From: JBFLYO01 sp040756745
GTDB taxonomy: Bacteria; Bacteroidota; Ignavibacteria; UBA10030; UBA6906
NCBI GenBank assembly: GCA_040756745.1
Contig: JBFLYO010000045.1
Span: 1-22,820 of the forward strand
Reading direction: 5' to 3'
Length of the DNA: 22,820 nucleotides
Under the pieces are notes generated by a model that searched no databases, was not told the origin of the DNA, and saw only the letters and a program-made list of their open reading frames with translations. Shown here piece by piece: positions 1-7,300 of this stretch; position 1 is the first letter of the stretch, and every line of letters begins with the position of its first letter. The position numbers and the translations under genes were made by a program.

Positions 1-1054
1 GCCTGGTCTTGGCGTCGAAGTTGACGCCGCCGCTCCCCAGTCCGCCCGCCTCCAGGATCACCAGGAGCGCCTCCGTCAATTCATACAGATCGATGGGGAA
101 CTGGTCGGTGTCCCACCCGTTCTGGTAATCCCCCCGGTTCGCGTCGATGCTGCCGAGCAGGTCTGCATCGGCGGCCACCTGGAGCTCGTGTGCAAACGAA
201 TGCTGTGCCAGCGTCGAATGATTGACCTCGATGTTCAGCTTGAAGTCGCCGGCAAGCCCGAACTCCTGCAGGAAGCCGATGGCTGTTGAAACGTCGAAGT
301 CATACTGGTGCTTCATCGGCTCCATCGGCTTTGGTTCAAGAAGGAAGGTGCCGTGGAAGCCGTTGCGCCTGCCGTAGTCGCGCGCAAGCTGCAGGAAGCG
401 GGCCATATGCTCCCGTTCTCGCCTCATGTCGGTGTTCAGCAGCGAGAGATACCCTTCGCGCCCCCCCCAGAAGACGTAGTTCTCCCCCCCGAGCGCGACC
501 GTCGCATCGATCGCGTGCGCTACCTGTGCGGCCGCACGGGTGACGACCGCGAAGTCCGGGTTCGTCGCTGCGCCGTTCATGTAGCGGGGGTGCGAGAAGA
601 GATTGGCGGTGCCCCACAACACCTGGACGCCGGAGGCCCGCTGTTTCTGCGCCGCGTATTCCACGCAGTCCCGGAGCCGGCGTTCGGATTCGGCGAGCGA
701 CGCTCCTTCCTCGACGAGATCGTAATCGTGGAAGCAGTAGAACTCCGCCCCGAGCTTCGAAATGAATTCGAAGGCGGCGTCCATCTTTGCGCGTCCCTTC
801 GCCAGCGGGTCTGCGTGGCGCAGCCATTCATGCTGCTTTGTCCCCGCGCCGAACGGATCCACGCCGCTCTCGCCGAACGAGTGCCAGTAGGCGACCGAAA
901 ACCGGAGATGGTCCGCCATTCGGCGGCCGGCAACGACGCGGTCCGGCTCATAGAACCTGAACGCAAGAGGGTTCGTTGACCCCGGCCCGTCGTACGGGAT
1001 TTTGCCGATGCCGGGAAAATACTCCCTGTCGCCGATGGTCACGGTTGGTGTCAT
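1..1054 (-). CDS. xylA: Xylose isomerase, 3' end cut by the window edge
   Basis: Interconverts D-xylose and D-xylulose in the cytoplasm, the first step of the isomerase route of xylose use. The visible 351 residues run without a break from the ATG at 1052-1054 to the left edge; family members are about 440 aa, so roughly the last 90 residues are missing. Every active-site residue of the class II enzyme is visible at a constant offset of +8 from E. coli XylA: H109 and D112 (FHDYD), E240 (LLEPKP), E276 and H279 (IEVNH), D304 (DANRGD), D315 and D317 (WDTDQFP), and D347 (NFDAK) next to the edge. Other hallmarks are WGTANLF and WGGREGY. The start lies 4 nt after the xylB stop codon, so the two are surely co-transcribed, although no strong Shine-Dalgarno sequence is visible. 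The identification is very secure. Confidence 0.97.
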   Translation of the reverse strand, partial: MTPTVTIGDREYFPGIGKIPYDGPGSTNPLAFRFYEPDRVVAGRRMADHLRFSVAYWHSFGESGVDPFGAGTKQHEWLRHADPLAKGRAKMDAAFEFISKLGAEFYCFHDYDLVEEGASLAESERRLRDCVEYAAQKQRASGVQVLWGTANLFSHPRYMNGAATNPDFAVVTRAAAQVAHAIDATVALGGENYVFWGGREGYLSLLNTDMRREREHMARFLQLARDYGRRNGFHGTFLLEPKPMEPMKHQYDFDVSTAIGFLQEFGLAGDFKLNIEVNHSTLAQHSFAHELQVAADADLLGSIDANRGDYQNGWDTDQFPIDLYELTEALLVILEAGGLGSGGVNFDAKTR

Positions 1055-1058
1055 GTGG

Positions 1059-2552
1059 TCACGATGAGGATTCGAGGATCGCATTCAGTCGTTGCTCCCA
1101 GAGACGGTAGGCATCCAGGCAGGCGGTGTCTTCCGGCGAGGGCTCGATGGCGGCTATGCGTTTGAGCCCGGCAAACGCCTCTGCGGGAGTGGACACCGCG
1201 CCGGCTCCCACCGCCGCCGCCCGCGCCGCACCCTGGGCGCCGTCTGTGTTGTACAGCTCGATGACCACGCCGGCGACAGTCGCAAGCGATTGTGCAAAGA
1301 CCGGGCTCTGAAACATGTTTCCCGCTCCCGCCCGCAGGATGCCCGGCATGATCCCGATGGAGTTCAGGATGCGGATGCCATACACAAAGGCAAACGCAAC
1401 GCCCTCATGCACGGCGCGGATGATCTCCCCGGTCCCGTGTGCATTAAACTGCACTCCGAGCACGTGCGCCCCTACGTCACGGTCGGCAAGCATCCGTTCC
1501 GCCCCGTTCCCGAACGGGATAACGCTGATCCCTCCTGCCCCGGTTGGTGCGGCAGAGGCGAGCTCGTTCATCTCTTCGTAATTCCCCGAGCTCCCCGATG
1601 TCAGCTTCTTGATCCAGCTGTTGGCGATCCCCGTGCCGTTGATGCAGAGCAGGATGCCGATCCGCGGATCGGCCGGGGTGTGATTGACGTGGGCAAACGC
1701 GTTGACGCGCGAACGGGAGTCGCAGGCAAGGGAGTCGCTGACGGCATAGACCACTCCGGAGGTGCCGGCCGTCGCGGCAATTTCACCGGGCTGCAGGACG
1801 TTCAGTGCAAACGCATTGTTCGGTTGATCCCCTGCGCGGTAGGCGAGGGGAATGCCTGCGGTGAGACCGAGTTCTTCCGCCGCAACCGGCGTCAGGTGAC
1901 CCTGCAGCCCCATCGTCGGGACGACCCCGGGGATGAGCCCGTTACGGATCTCATAGTACGTCATGAGGTGGGTGGCGATGCCGTTCTCGCGGAAGTTCCA
2001 GAGGATTCCTTCCGAGAGCCCGGAGACCGTCGTCGTGCACTCGCCGGTCATCTTCAATGCGATGAAATCCCCCGGCAGCATCGCCTTCCACGCCTGCTCA
2101 TACAATGCGGGTTCGTGGAGTTTCACCCAGCGCAGTTTTGAGGCGGTGAAGTTCCCGGGCGAATTCAGCATCTCGTGAAGGCATCGTCCTTCTCCAAGCA
2201 TGCCGAATGCTTCACGGCCGATCTCCGTCGCACGGCTGTCGCACCAGATGATCGCAGGGCGGAGCGGCCGGCCGTCGCGCCCGACAAGCACGAGGCCGTG
2301 CATCTGGTAGGAGACGCCGAGTGCGCCGACATCACGGACTGGCACACCGGAAACGGCGGCGAGCCGGCGCGTCACCTGAACGATCCCCTCCCACCACGCC
2401 TCGGGCCGCTGCTCAGCCCACCCGGGTCGTTGCGCGTCGATGGCCATCTCCGAATCCGGAAATGAGGCTGTTGCGACGGCTTCCCCCGTGGCTGAGTCCA
2501 CAAGCGCTGCCTTGATGAACGAACTGCCGAGGTCGTAGCCGATCGTGAGCAT
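1059..2552 (-). CDS. xylB: Xylulokinase (FGGY carbohydrate kinase)
   Basis: Phosphorylates D-xylulose with ATP to xylulose 5-phosphate, which enters the pentose phosphate pathway. The 497-aa length is normal for the family. The N-terminal phosphate-binding motif GYDLGSSFIKAAL lies at residues 5-17, a WCDSRA segment follows in the first FGGY domain, and the catalytic-base aspartate is D242 in AGDQPNNAF. The second domain has the glycine-rich GTSGVVYA and GAGNMFQSP segments. GAGNMFQSP replaces the more usual GGGAKSPLW pattern, as in divergent FGGY members. The gene lies between a small lipoprotein gene (15-nt gap upstream) and xylA (4-nt gap downstream). The FGGY family also includes glycerol, gluconate and ribulose kinases; xylulose specificity is inferred mainly from the adjacent xylose isomerase gene. 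Confidence 0.93.
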   Translation of the reverse strand: MLTIGYDLGSSFIKAALVDSATGEAVATASFPDSEMAIDAQRPGWAEQRPEAWWEGIVQVTRRLAAVSGVPVRDVGALGVSYQMHGLVLVGRDGRPLRPAIIWCDSRATEIGREAFGMLGEGRCLHEMLNSPGNFTASKLRWVKLHEPALYEQAWKAMLPGDFIALKMTGECTTTVSGLSEGILWNFRENGIATHLMTYYEIRNGLIPGVVPTMGLQGHLTPVAAEELGLTAGIPLAYRAGDQPNNAFALNVLQPGEIAATAGTSGVVYAVSDSLACDSRSRVNAFAHVNHTPADPRIGILLCINGTGIANSWIKKLTSGSSGNYEEMNELASAAPTGAGGISVIPFGNGAERMLADRDVGAHVLGVQFNAHGTGEIIRAVHEGVAFAFVYGIRILNSIGIMPGILRAGAGNMFQSPVFAQSLATVAGVVIELYNTDGAQGAARAAAVGAGAVSTPAEAFAGLKRIAAIEPSPEDTACLDAYRLWEQRLNAILESSS

Positions 2553-2567
2553 GGTGCGTTCAGCTGC

Positions 2568-2993
2568 TCAGTCACCGCCCCGCACAAGCTCGTCGAACAG
2601 GAGCCTGTAGCATTCGAGCAACATGTCCTGTTCATCCCTGGTCATGTATCCTGGATCCTTGGCGAAGACAAAGCGGGCGGTCACTTCGCACGAATCCTCC
2701 GCCTCCGGGAGGATCGTGAGATGCATGATGACCATTCTCGATTCGTTCTGCCTCCCCATGGAGGTATTCCGGAAGGCAAGTACCCGCCCCGACTGCTCTT
2801 CGTAGCTCGAAATCTTGAACAGCTCCTTCTGAGTGAAGGCCCTGGCGGCGGTCATGAGCGACAGTCGCGTCCCTTTGATGTGTCTGACTGTCTGAACGTC
2901 GCTCAACGTCAGGCGCGCGGCGCCTGAGCATCCGGCCATGAGGAGGAGTCCCGCCAATGGAGCGATGAGGTGTGCGCGTCGTGGGTCGTTCAT
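2568..2993 (-). CDS. Small predicted lipoprotein of unknown function
   Basis: This 141-residue protein is not recognised as a member of a named family. It begins with a short basic segment (NDPRRAH), a hydrophobic stretch at about residues 9-20, and a lipobox LLMAGC with Cys22 as the likely lipidated residue, so export and anchoring to a membrane are predicted. The mature part is about 120 residues. It has alternating strand-like segments such as SRMVIMHLTIL and CEVTARFVFA, suggesting a small beta-rich fold, followed by a charged helical tail. The only cysteine in the mature part besides Cys22 is in DSCEV, apart from one in the tail (LLECYRL). It sits directly upstream of xylBA (15-nt gap) and 73 nt after the M24 peptidase stop, with a candidate promoter of its own in that gap. 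A role in surface sugar or peptide handling is possible but unsupported. Confidence 0.75.
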   Translation of the reverse strand: MNDPRRAHLIAPLAGLLLMAGCSGAARLTLSDVQTVRHIKGTRLSLMTAARAFTQKELFKISSYEEQSGRVLAFRNTSMGRQNESRMVIMHLTILPEAEDSCEVTARFVFAKDPGYMTRDEQDMLLECYRLLFDELVRGGD

Positions 2994-3011
2994 AGTAGGT
3001 GTGGTTTCCCT

Positions 3012-3042
3012 CGAAGGTAGAAAGGGACCGGGAGAGAATCAA
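3012..3042 (-). promoter_or_regulatory. Candidate internal promoter before lipoprotein-xylBA
   Basis: Read on the minus strand there is TTG (complement of 3040-3042), 20 nt, then TACCTTCG (complement of 3012-3019). This matches the Bacteroidota-type pattern TTG-N19/20-TAnnTTTG with one mismatch in the downstream box. Transcription would begin only a few bases before the lipoprotein ATG at 2993, giving a very short leader. If used, it uncouples lipoprotein-xylB-xylA from the hydroxyproline genes upstream. It was found by eye only. Confidence 0.45.
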
Positions 3043-3066
3043 TGCCCCGGATGAGGAGTCCGGAGT

Positions 3067-4251
3067 TCAGGAACGAACGAGGATGAGTTCCTTCTGAGGC
3101 GTTGAAAGGTATTCGGCGCCGTCGGCAGTCACAATGACCATCTCCTCCACGGTCGCTATCCCTTTCCCCTTCACCTCAAGGCGTGGTTCGAGCGTGAAAA
3201 CCATGCGCTCTTCGATTGGGACGAATGGCTTCTTCCCATACTTCTCCCACGGCGGTCCCAGCAGGGCGGTGCCGTCATGCGCGAAGCGGCCAACCTGATG
3301 GCCGAGCCCATGAGGGAACTCAGCATACCCCGCGGAGGCGAGAATGCCTCGCGCTATCGCATCAACGCTATTGCCCGTAACGCCCGGGCGGAGTGCTTTG
3401 CGTGATTCCTCTATCGCCTCTACAATGGTATTAAATCCCCGCTGCACATCCTCCGGAGCCGATGTTTCGCCTTTCCGGAGAACATAGAAGGTGCGCTGGA
3501 GGTCGGAGCAGTAGTCGTCCACCCGGAGGCCGAAATCCATGTTCAGAATGTGACCCTCCTCGACCGGCCTGTCCGTGGGACCGTAATGCGCCGCTGCGGT
3601 ATCCGGGCCGGTAAAGACGGCGGGACAGGTCCCCGGATCCCAGGCAAAGGATAGCCCGGAATGCATGGCTCGTTCACGCATGAACTCCGCAATCGCGCGC
3701 TCGGTCTTCCCGGCGGCGATGAACCCGGCCACCTCGCGGAAGATCTTTTCGGTTGCGGCAATCGCGCGCCGGATGCGATCGACCTCCTCCGGCGATTTGC
3801 GCTCGCGCAGTGCGGAGATGATTGCATCGGCCTGTATGAGGCGGTCCTCCATGCCTGCGGCCGTGAGGAAATCGACGAGCGTCAGGTACATCCCGTGGGT
3901 CAACCCGTCGCAGATCTCACTGTCCGGGGAGTAGTTCACTGCAATGCTGGCCGGGTTGACGCGCCGCAGCCGCTCCAGGAGGGGCGTCTTGATCCCCTCG
4001 ACGTAACCCATGACTTCCCCGTAGACTCCAAGATCCTCGATCGCTTTCCTGTCGTATTGTCCGACGATTGCACAGGTCTCACCGCTCCGGGTAATGATCA
4101 GCGCGCTGTGCCAGGTGAGACTCCCCGCCACGAGGTAGGGAAGGATGGGATCGCCATTCAACGCCGTTTCGCGCGTGAATGTGATCCAGCAGTCGATGTT
4201 CCGCTCGCGGAGGATTTCGACGGCCTGTTCAACTTTCTCCCTGATCAGCAT
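3067..4251 (-). CDS. M24-family metallopeptidase (Xaa-Pro aminopeptidase/dipeptidase type)
   Basis: A pita-bread-fold peptidase predicted to cleave N-terminal residues or dipeptides next to proline or hydroxyproline. The 394 residues divide into a creatinase-like N-terminal domain (about 1-155) and a catalytic domain (about 160-394). All five metal ligands are visible: D239 (NMDFG), D250 (CSDLQR), H318 (GLGHQVG), E355 (FTLEPR) and E369 (TVEEM). The 11-residue D-D spacing is the family standard. No signal peptide is apparent, so it is probably cytoplasmic. The start is supported by GAGG (complement of 4257-4260) 5 nt before the ATG. The gap to the upstream oxidoreductase gene is 23 nt. Placement behind the hydroxyproline genes suggests that it supplies imino acids from peptides. 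A creatinase-like hydrolase is an alternative within the same fold, so substrate is inferred from context. Confidence 0.88.
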   Translation of the reverse strand: MLIREKVEQAVEILRERNIDCWITFTRETALNGDPILPYLVAGSLTWHSALIITRSGETCAIVGQYDRKAIEDLGVYGEVMGYVEGIKTPLLERLRRVNPASIAVNYSPDSEICDGLTHGMYLTLVDFLTAAGMEDRLIQADAIISALRERKSPEEVDRIRRAIAATEKIFREVAGFIAAGKTERAIAEFMRERAMHSGLSFAWDPGTCPAVFTGPDTAAAHYGPTDRPVEEGHILNMDFGLRVDDYCSDLQRTFYVLRKGETSAPEDVQRGFNTIVEAIEESRKALRPGVTGNSVDAIARGILASAGYAEFPHGLGHQVGRFAHDGTALLGPPWEKYGKKPFVPIEERMVFTLEPRLEVKGKGIATVEEMVIVTADGAEYLSTPQKELILVRS

Positions 4252-4274
4252 GTGGACCTCATTCCGATCCGCTG

Positions 4275-5546
4275 TTATGATTGCTGCGCCGATTGAAACC
4301 GTTCTGGACGCATGAGGTGGAGGTCGATGGAGGGGATACGCCCCTCTACGATCTCGGCAACCAGCTTGCCGGTGATGGGGGCGAGCGAAATTCCCAGCAT
4401 TGCATGTCCCGTTGCGGCGATCAGGTTTTCGAACCGGCGGAATCTCCCGATGAACGGGATGCCGTCGGGCGAAAGGGGACGGAGTCCTGCCCAGACGTCA
4501 CCGGCGGTGATCTCGGCAGGCGGGATGCCTTCCAGGTAGGACGGAACCGCATTGGCGAGGGCCTCAACGCGCCGGCGGGTGATCGATGGTGAAAGCCCGG
4601 CGATCTCCATGGTTCCTGCAAACCGGAGGCGGTCTCCCAACGGCGTGACCGCCACCCGCGCCTCTTCAAGGAGCATCGGGATACGCGGCAACACAGACGG
4701 GTGACGCACAGTGAGGCTGTATCCCTTCCCTGCCTGGAGCGGGAGGAACAGGCGGAGGGGCCTGAGGATTTCGGGCGACCAGGCACCGCCTGCGAGGACG
4801 AATTCATCGGCTTCGAGCAAGCCGCGGGGGGTTTCAACCGCCTGGATGCCGTTAAGCCGTTGCTCGAACCGCAGTGCAGGCGTCGAGGTCAGGATGCGCA
4901 CACCCCGGCCGATGAGTGTTTCACGGAGCTGATCAAGGAAAAGGGCGGGATTCATGTGAGCGTCGTTGGGGTAATACACGGCCCCTGACGCGCGGAATCT
5001 CACGCTCGGCTCAAGTTCCTGCAGTTCCCCCCTGCTGAGGACCCGCGCCTCCACGCCGATCTCCTTCGCCTGTGCCGCCATCGCAATCGCACCCCGTTTC
5101 CCGTGTTCCGTCCGGAAGAGCATGGCCAGTCCGTTCCGCCGGAATCCGAACGCCATTCCCGGCACATGTGCGAGTTCGCGGTACAGCGCCAGACTCGCGT
5201 GGCTCATGTCGCGGAGCAGCGCTCTCGTCCGCCCAACATGCTGGGCGGTGCAGGAGGCAGCGAACAGCCAGAGCCATCGTACCAGGTCAACATCGAGCCG
5301 CGGCTTGATGTAGAACGGGCTCACGGGATTGAACATCCATTTGAGTCCCATTCTGACCATGCCGGGAGCCGCCAGAGGGATGAAGTGGCTCGGCACGACC
5401 AGGCCCGCGTTGTGGAGGGAAGAACCTGAGCCGATCTCTCCCTGGTCGATCACGGTGACGTCGCAGCCCGCCCCGTTCAGGTAATACGCCGTGCAGAGGC
5501 CGACGGCTCCGCCGCCGATGACGAGTATTGATCTCCGTGTCGCCAT
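4275..5546 (-). CDS. FAD-dependent D-amino-acid dehydrogenase, probably cis-4-hydroxy-D-proline dehydrogenase
   Basis: A 423-residue DadA/D-amino-acid-oxidase-family flavoprotein. In this setting it would oxidise cis-4-hydroxy-D-proline to 1-pyrroline-4-hydroxy-2-carboxylate, the second step of hydroxyproline breakdown. The Rossmann dinucleotide motif VIGGGAVGLCTAYYL is at about residues 9-23, followed by the acidic residue of VIDQGEIG and by GSSLHNAGLV, where the flavin is gripped. Near the C terminus DVWAGLRPLSPDGIPFIG and ATGHAMLGISLAP are the conserved substrate and FAD-closing segments of DadA-like enzymes. The gene follows the epimerase by 18 nt and precedes the M24 peptidase by 23 nt. 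It is a single-chain enzyme; no partners resembling the small ferredoxin-like subunits of multi-subunit hydroxyproline dehydrogenases are nearby. The family is certain; the substrate comes from the operon. Confidence 0.9.
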   Translation of the reverse strand: MATRRSILVIGGGAVGLCTAYYLNGAGCDVTVIDQGEIGSGSSLHNAGLVVPSHFIPLAAPGMVRMGLKWMFNPVSPFYIKPRLDVDLVRWLWLFAASCTAQHVGRTRALLRDMSHASLALYRELAHVPGMAFGFRRNGLAMLFRTEHGKRGAIAMAAQAKEIGVEARVLSRGELQELEPSVRFRASGAVYYPNDAHMNPALFLDQLRETLIGRGVRILTSTPALRFEQRLNGIQAVETPRGLLEADEFVLAGGAWSPEILRPLRLFLPLQAGKGYSLTVRHPSVLPRIPMLLEEARVAVTPLGDRLRFAGTMEIAGLSPSITRRRVEALANAVPSYLEGIPPAEITAGDVWAGLRPLSPDGIPFIGRFRRFENLIAATGHAMLGISLAPITGKLVAEIVEGRIPSIDLHLMRPERFQSAQQS

Positions 5547-5564
5547 AGCATCCGCGTCCCGCGG

Positions 5565-6569
5565 TCAGATCACCTGAAATCCATGGGCATAGGGATCGTC
5601 CTCCTCATCGATCACGATGGTGTTGAAACCCGTGATCTTTGCCCACCCCTCGATGCTCGGGATGATCCCGTCCATGTCGCCGATCCGCGCAGTTGCTTCC
5701 ACCTTCCCGCGAAAGAGGCTGCCGATGATGCTCTCATGGACGAATGTGTCTCCCACCGACAGCTTTCCGAGCGCACCCCACTGCGCCATGCGCGCAGAAG
5801 TTCCTGTACCGCAGGGGGAGCGATCGATGGCTTTCTCGCCGTAGAAGACTGCGTTCCGGCCGTGTGCCCCCTTCGCACGCGGGGGAGCGGTCCATTCAAC
5901 ATGACTGACGCCCCGGATCGAGGGTTGCACGGGATGAATGAATGAGCGCGTTTCGTTTACAAGCCGCCTGACGATCGGACTGAGCCGGACCAGTTCTCCC
6001 GCCCCCAGCTCATCGATGCCGGGGTAGTGCTCCTGCGGATCGATGATCGCATAGAAGTTGCCGCCGTACGCTACGTCGAGCGCAAGAGTACCGAGATCGG
6101 GAACGTCGATAGTGATACCGCGCGCAGCGAGGAAGGAAGGGACGTTGACGATCCGGACCGAGGCGACTTTTCCCTTTTCCAGTGCATACCGGGCTTCGAC
6201 GAGCCCTGCCGGAACTTCGAGGCGCAGGGTCCCTGGCTGGCGCGGCGTCACCAGGCCGTGCTCGATCATCACGGTTACAGTTCCGATCGTCCCGTGCCCG
6301 CACATCGGAAGGCATCCGCTGGTTTCGATGAAGAGGATCCCCGCATCGTTTGCGGGATCGGCGGGAGGATAGAGGATGCTCCCCGACATCATGTCATGAC
6401 CTCTCGGCTCGAACATCAGCCCTGTCCGTATCCAGTCGTACCGGGCGAGGAACTGCTCACGTCGCTCGCGCATGGTCGGCCCGTCGAGTCGGGGGCCGCC
6501 GCCGGCCACAACGCGGACGGGATTGCCGCAGGTGTGAGCGTCGATGCAGAAGAATGTGTGCCGTGCCAT
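5565..6569 (-). CDS. lhpA: 4-hydroxyproline 2-epimerase (proline racemase family)
   Basis: Inverts C2 of trans-4-hydroxy-L-proline to give cis-4-hydroxy-D-proline, the entry step of the pathway. The protein is 334 aa, normal for the family, and starts MARHTFFCIDAHTCGNP. Both catalytic cysteines are present: C90 in MCGHGTIG and C253 in SPCGTGTSA. A Cys/Cys pair fits an epimerase or racemase; trans-3-hydroxyproline dehydratases have Ser or Thr at the first position. The frame is open for another 36 codons upstream, but the start at 6569 is chosen because it begins at the conserved N terminus and has AGGAG 5 nt before it. The longer form would also run back into the GntR gene. A proline racemase is the main alternative. 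The dehydrogenase, deaminase and dehydrogenase genes alongside make the hydroxyproline enzyme much more likely. Confidence 0.92.
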   Translation of the reverse strand: MARHTFFCIDAHTCGNPVRVVAGGGPRLDGPTMRERREQFLARYDWIRTGLMFEPRGHDMMSGSILYPPADPANDAGILFIETSGCLPMCGHGTIGTVTVMIEHGLVTPRQPGTLRLEVPAGLVEARYALEKGKVASVRIVNVPSFLAARGITIDVPDLGTLALDVAYGGNFYAIIDPQEHYPGIDELGAGELVRLSPIVRRLVNETRSFIHPVQPSIRGVSHVEWTAPPRAKGAHGRNAVFYGEKAIDRSPCGTGTSARMAQWGALGKLSVGDTFVHESIIGSLFRGKVEATARIGDMDGIIPSIEGWAKITGFNTIVIDEEDDPYAHGFQVI

Positions 6570-6574
6570 GAAGT

Positions 6575-6579
6575 CTCCT
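6575..6579 (-). promoter_or_regulatory. Ribosome binding site fixing the epimerase start
   Basis: On the minus strand AGGAG stands 5 nt before the ATG at 6567-6569. This selects the 334-residue form over the longer frame that begins inside the upstream regulator gene. Confidence 0.75.
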
Positions 6580-6582
6580 GCC

Positions 6583-7278
6583 TCAGGGGAGGTCGAGCGC
6601 CGCGCGGGCGAACTCTTCGAGGTAATCAACCAGGGCATCTGAAGCATTGCCGGCCGCCTGCTCGTCGCCGCGTGCAACGGCAGTCATAAGCGCACCGTGA
6701 AGCTGCGCTGCACGCGCGAGGTCGCCGTTATGACGGTACAGATACCAGAACCGCCTGCAGTGCGCGTGGAGCGAGACGGAGGCCTGCAAGGCAAACGCGC
6801 TGCGCGCCGCCGCCTCCAGGAGCCGGTCGAAGTGCATGTCGATCCGCATAAACTCGTTCAGGTCCCCCCGCTCCGCCGCACCCCGCAATCCAGCAGCCAG
6901 TTCCTTCAACCGGTCGCGCTGCTCAGGCGAGGCACGGCGTGCTGCCTTTGTGGCGATCAGCCGATCCAGCACGCGTCGCGCCTCAAGGAGCGATAGATAG
7001 TCCACGATATTGATCTCACTGATCGCGACGCCACGGCGCGGGAGGGTTGTCACGAGCCGCTGGACCTGCAGGCGCTGCAGGGCCTCGCGCAGCGGCGTGC
7101 GGCCAATGCCTATCTTCCTGCTCAGCTCTCCTTCGGAGAATACGCTGCCGGGGCGCAGGGCAAGGGTGACGATCATTTCCTCGAGGCGGACGTACGCCGC
7201 GTCCGCAAGACTGCGCCGGTCACCGGTCTCATGCCCTCCCGGTGCGCTTCTGGGGGGACGTCGTGTCGTCACTGTCAT
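6583..7278 (-). CDS. GntR-family (FCD/FadR-type) transcriptional regulator
   Basis: A 231-residue regulator, probably a ligand-responsive repressor of the hydroxyproline operon. The N-terminal winged helix-turn-helix is at about residues 22-92, with the GntR signature LRPGSVFSEGELSRKIGIGRTPLREALQRL split over two helices and the wing LVTTLPRRGVAI. The C-terminal all-helical FCD domain follows; DMHFDRLL, the LHAHCRRF segment and the LHGAL segment contain the acidic and histidine residues that bind metal or ligand in this family. It is encoded inside the operon, 22 nt after the aldehyde dehydrogenase and 13 nt before the epimerase, which implies autoregulation. A GGAGG lies 13 nt before the ATG, a rather long spacing. 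The natural operator candidate is the palindrome at 9718-9734. The effector, perhaps hydroxyproline or a pathway intermediate, is unknown. Confidence 0.93.
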   Translation of the reverse strand: MTVTTRRPPRSAPGGHETGDRRSLADAAYVRLEEMIVTLALRPGSVFSEGELSRKIGIGRTPLREALQRLQVQRLVTTLPRRGVAISEINIVDYLSLLEARRVLDRLIATKAARRASPEQRDRLKELAAGLRGAAERGDLNEFMRIDMHFDRLLEAAARSAFALQASVSLHAHCRRFWYLYRHNGDLARAAQLHGALMTAVARGDEQAAGNASDALVDYLEEFARAALDLP

Positions 7279-7300
7279 GTCTGTTGGTGTTCCTCCTGAC

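Noticed and set aside
308..979. Plus-strand open frame of 223 codons opposite xylose isomerase
   Set aside because: The minus strand encodes xylose isomerase with every metal ligand in register; the plus frame is its antisense shadow.
1092..2141. Long open frame on the plus strand opposite xylB (349 codons)
   Set aside because: It is a high-GC shadow of the xylB frame; its translation is rich in R, H, D and P with no recognisable domain, and xylB itself is secure.
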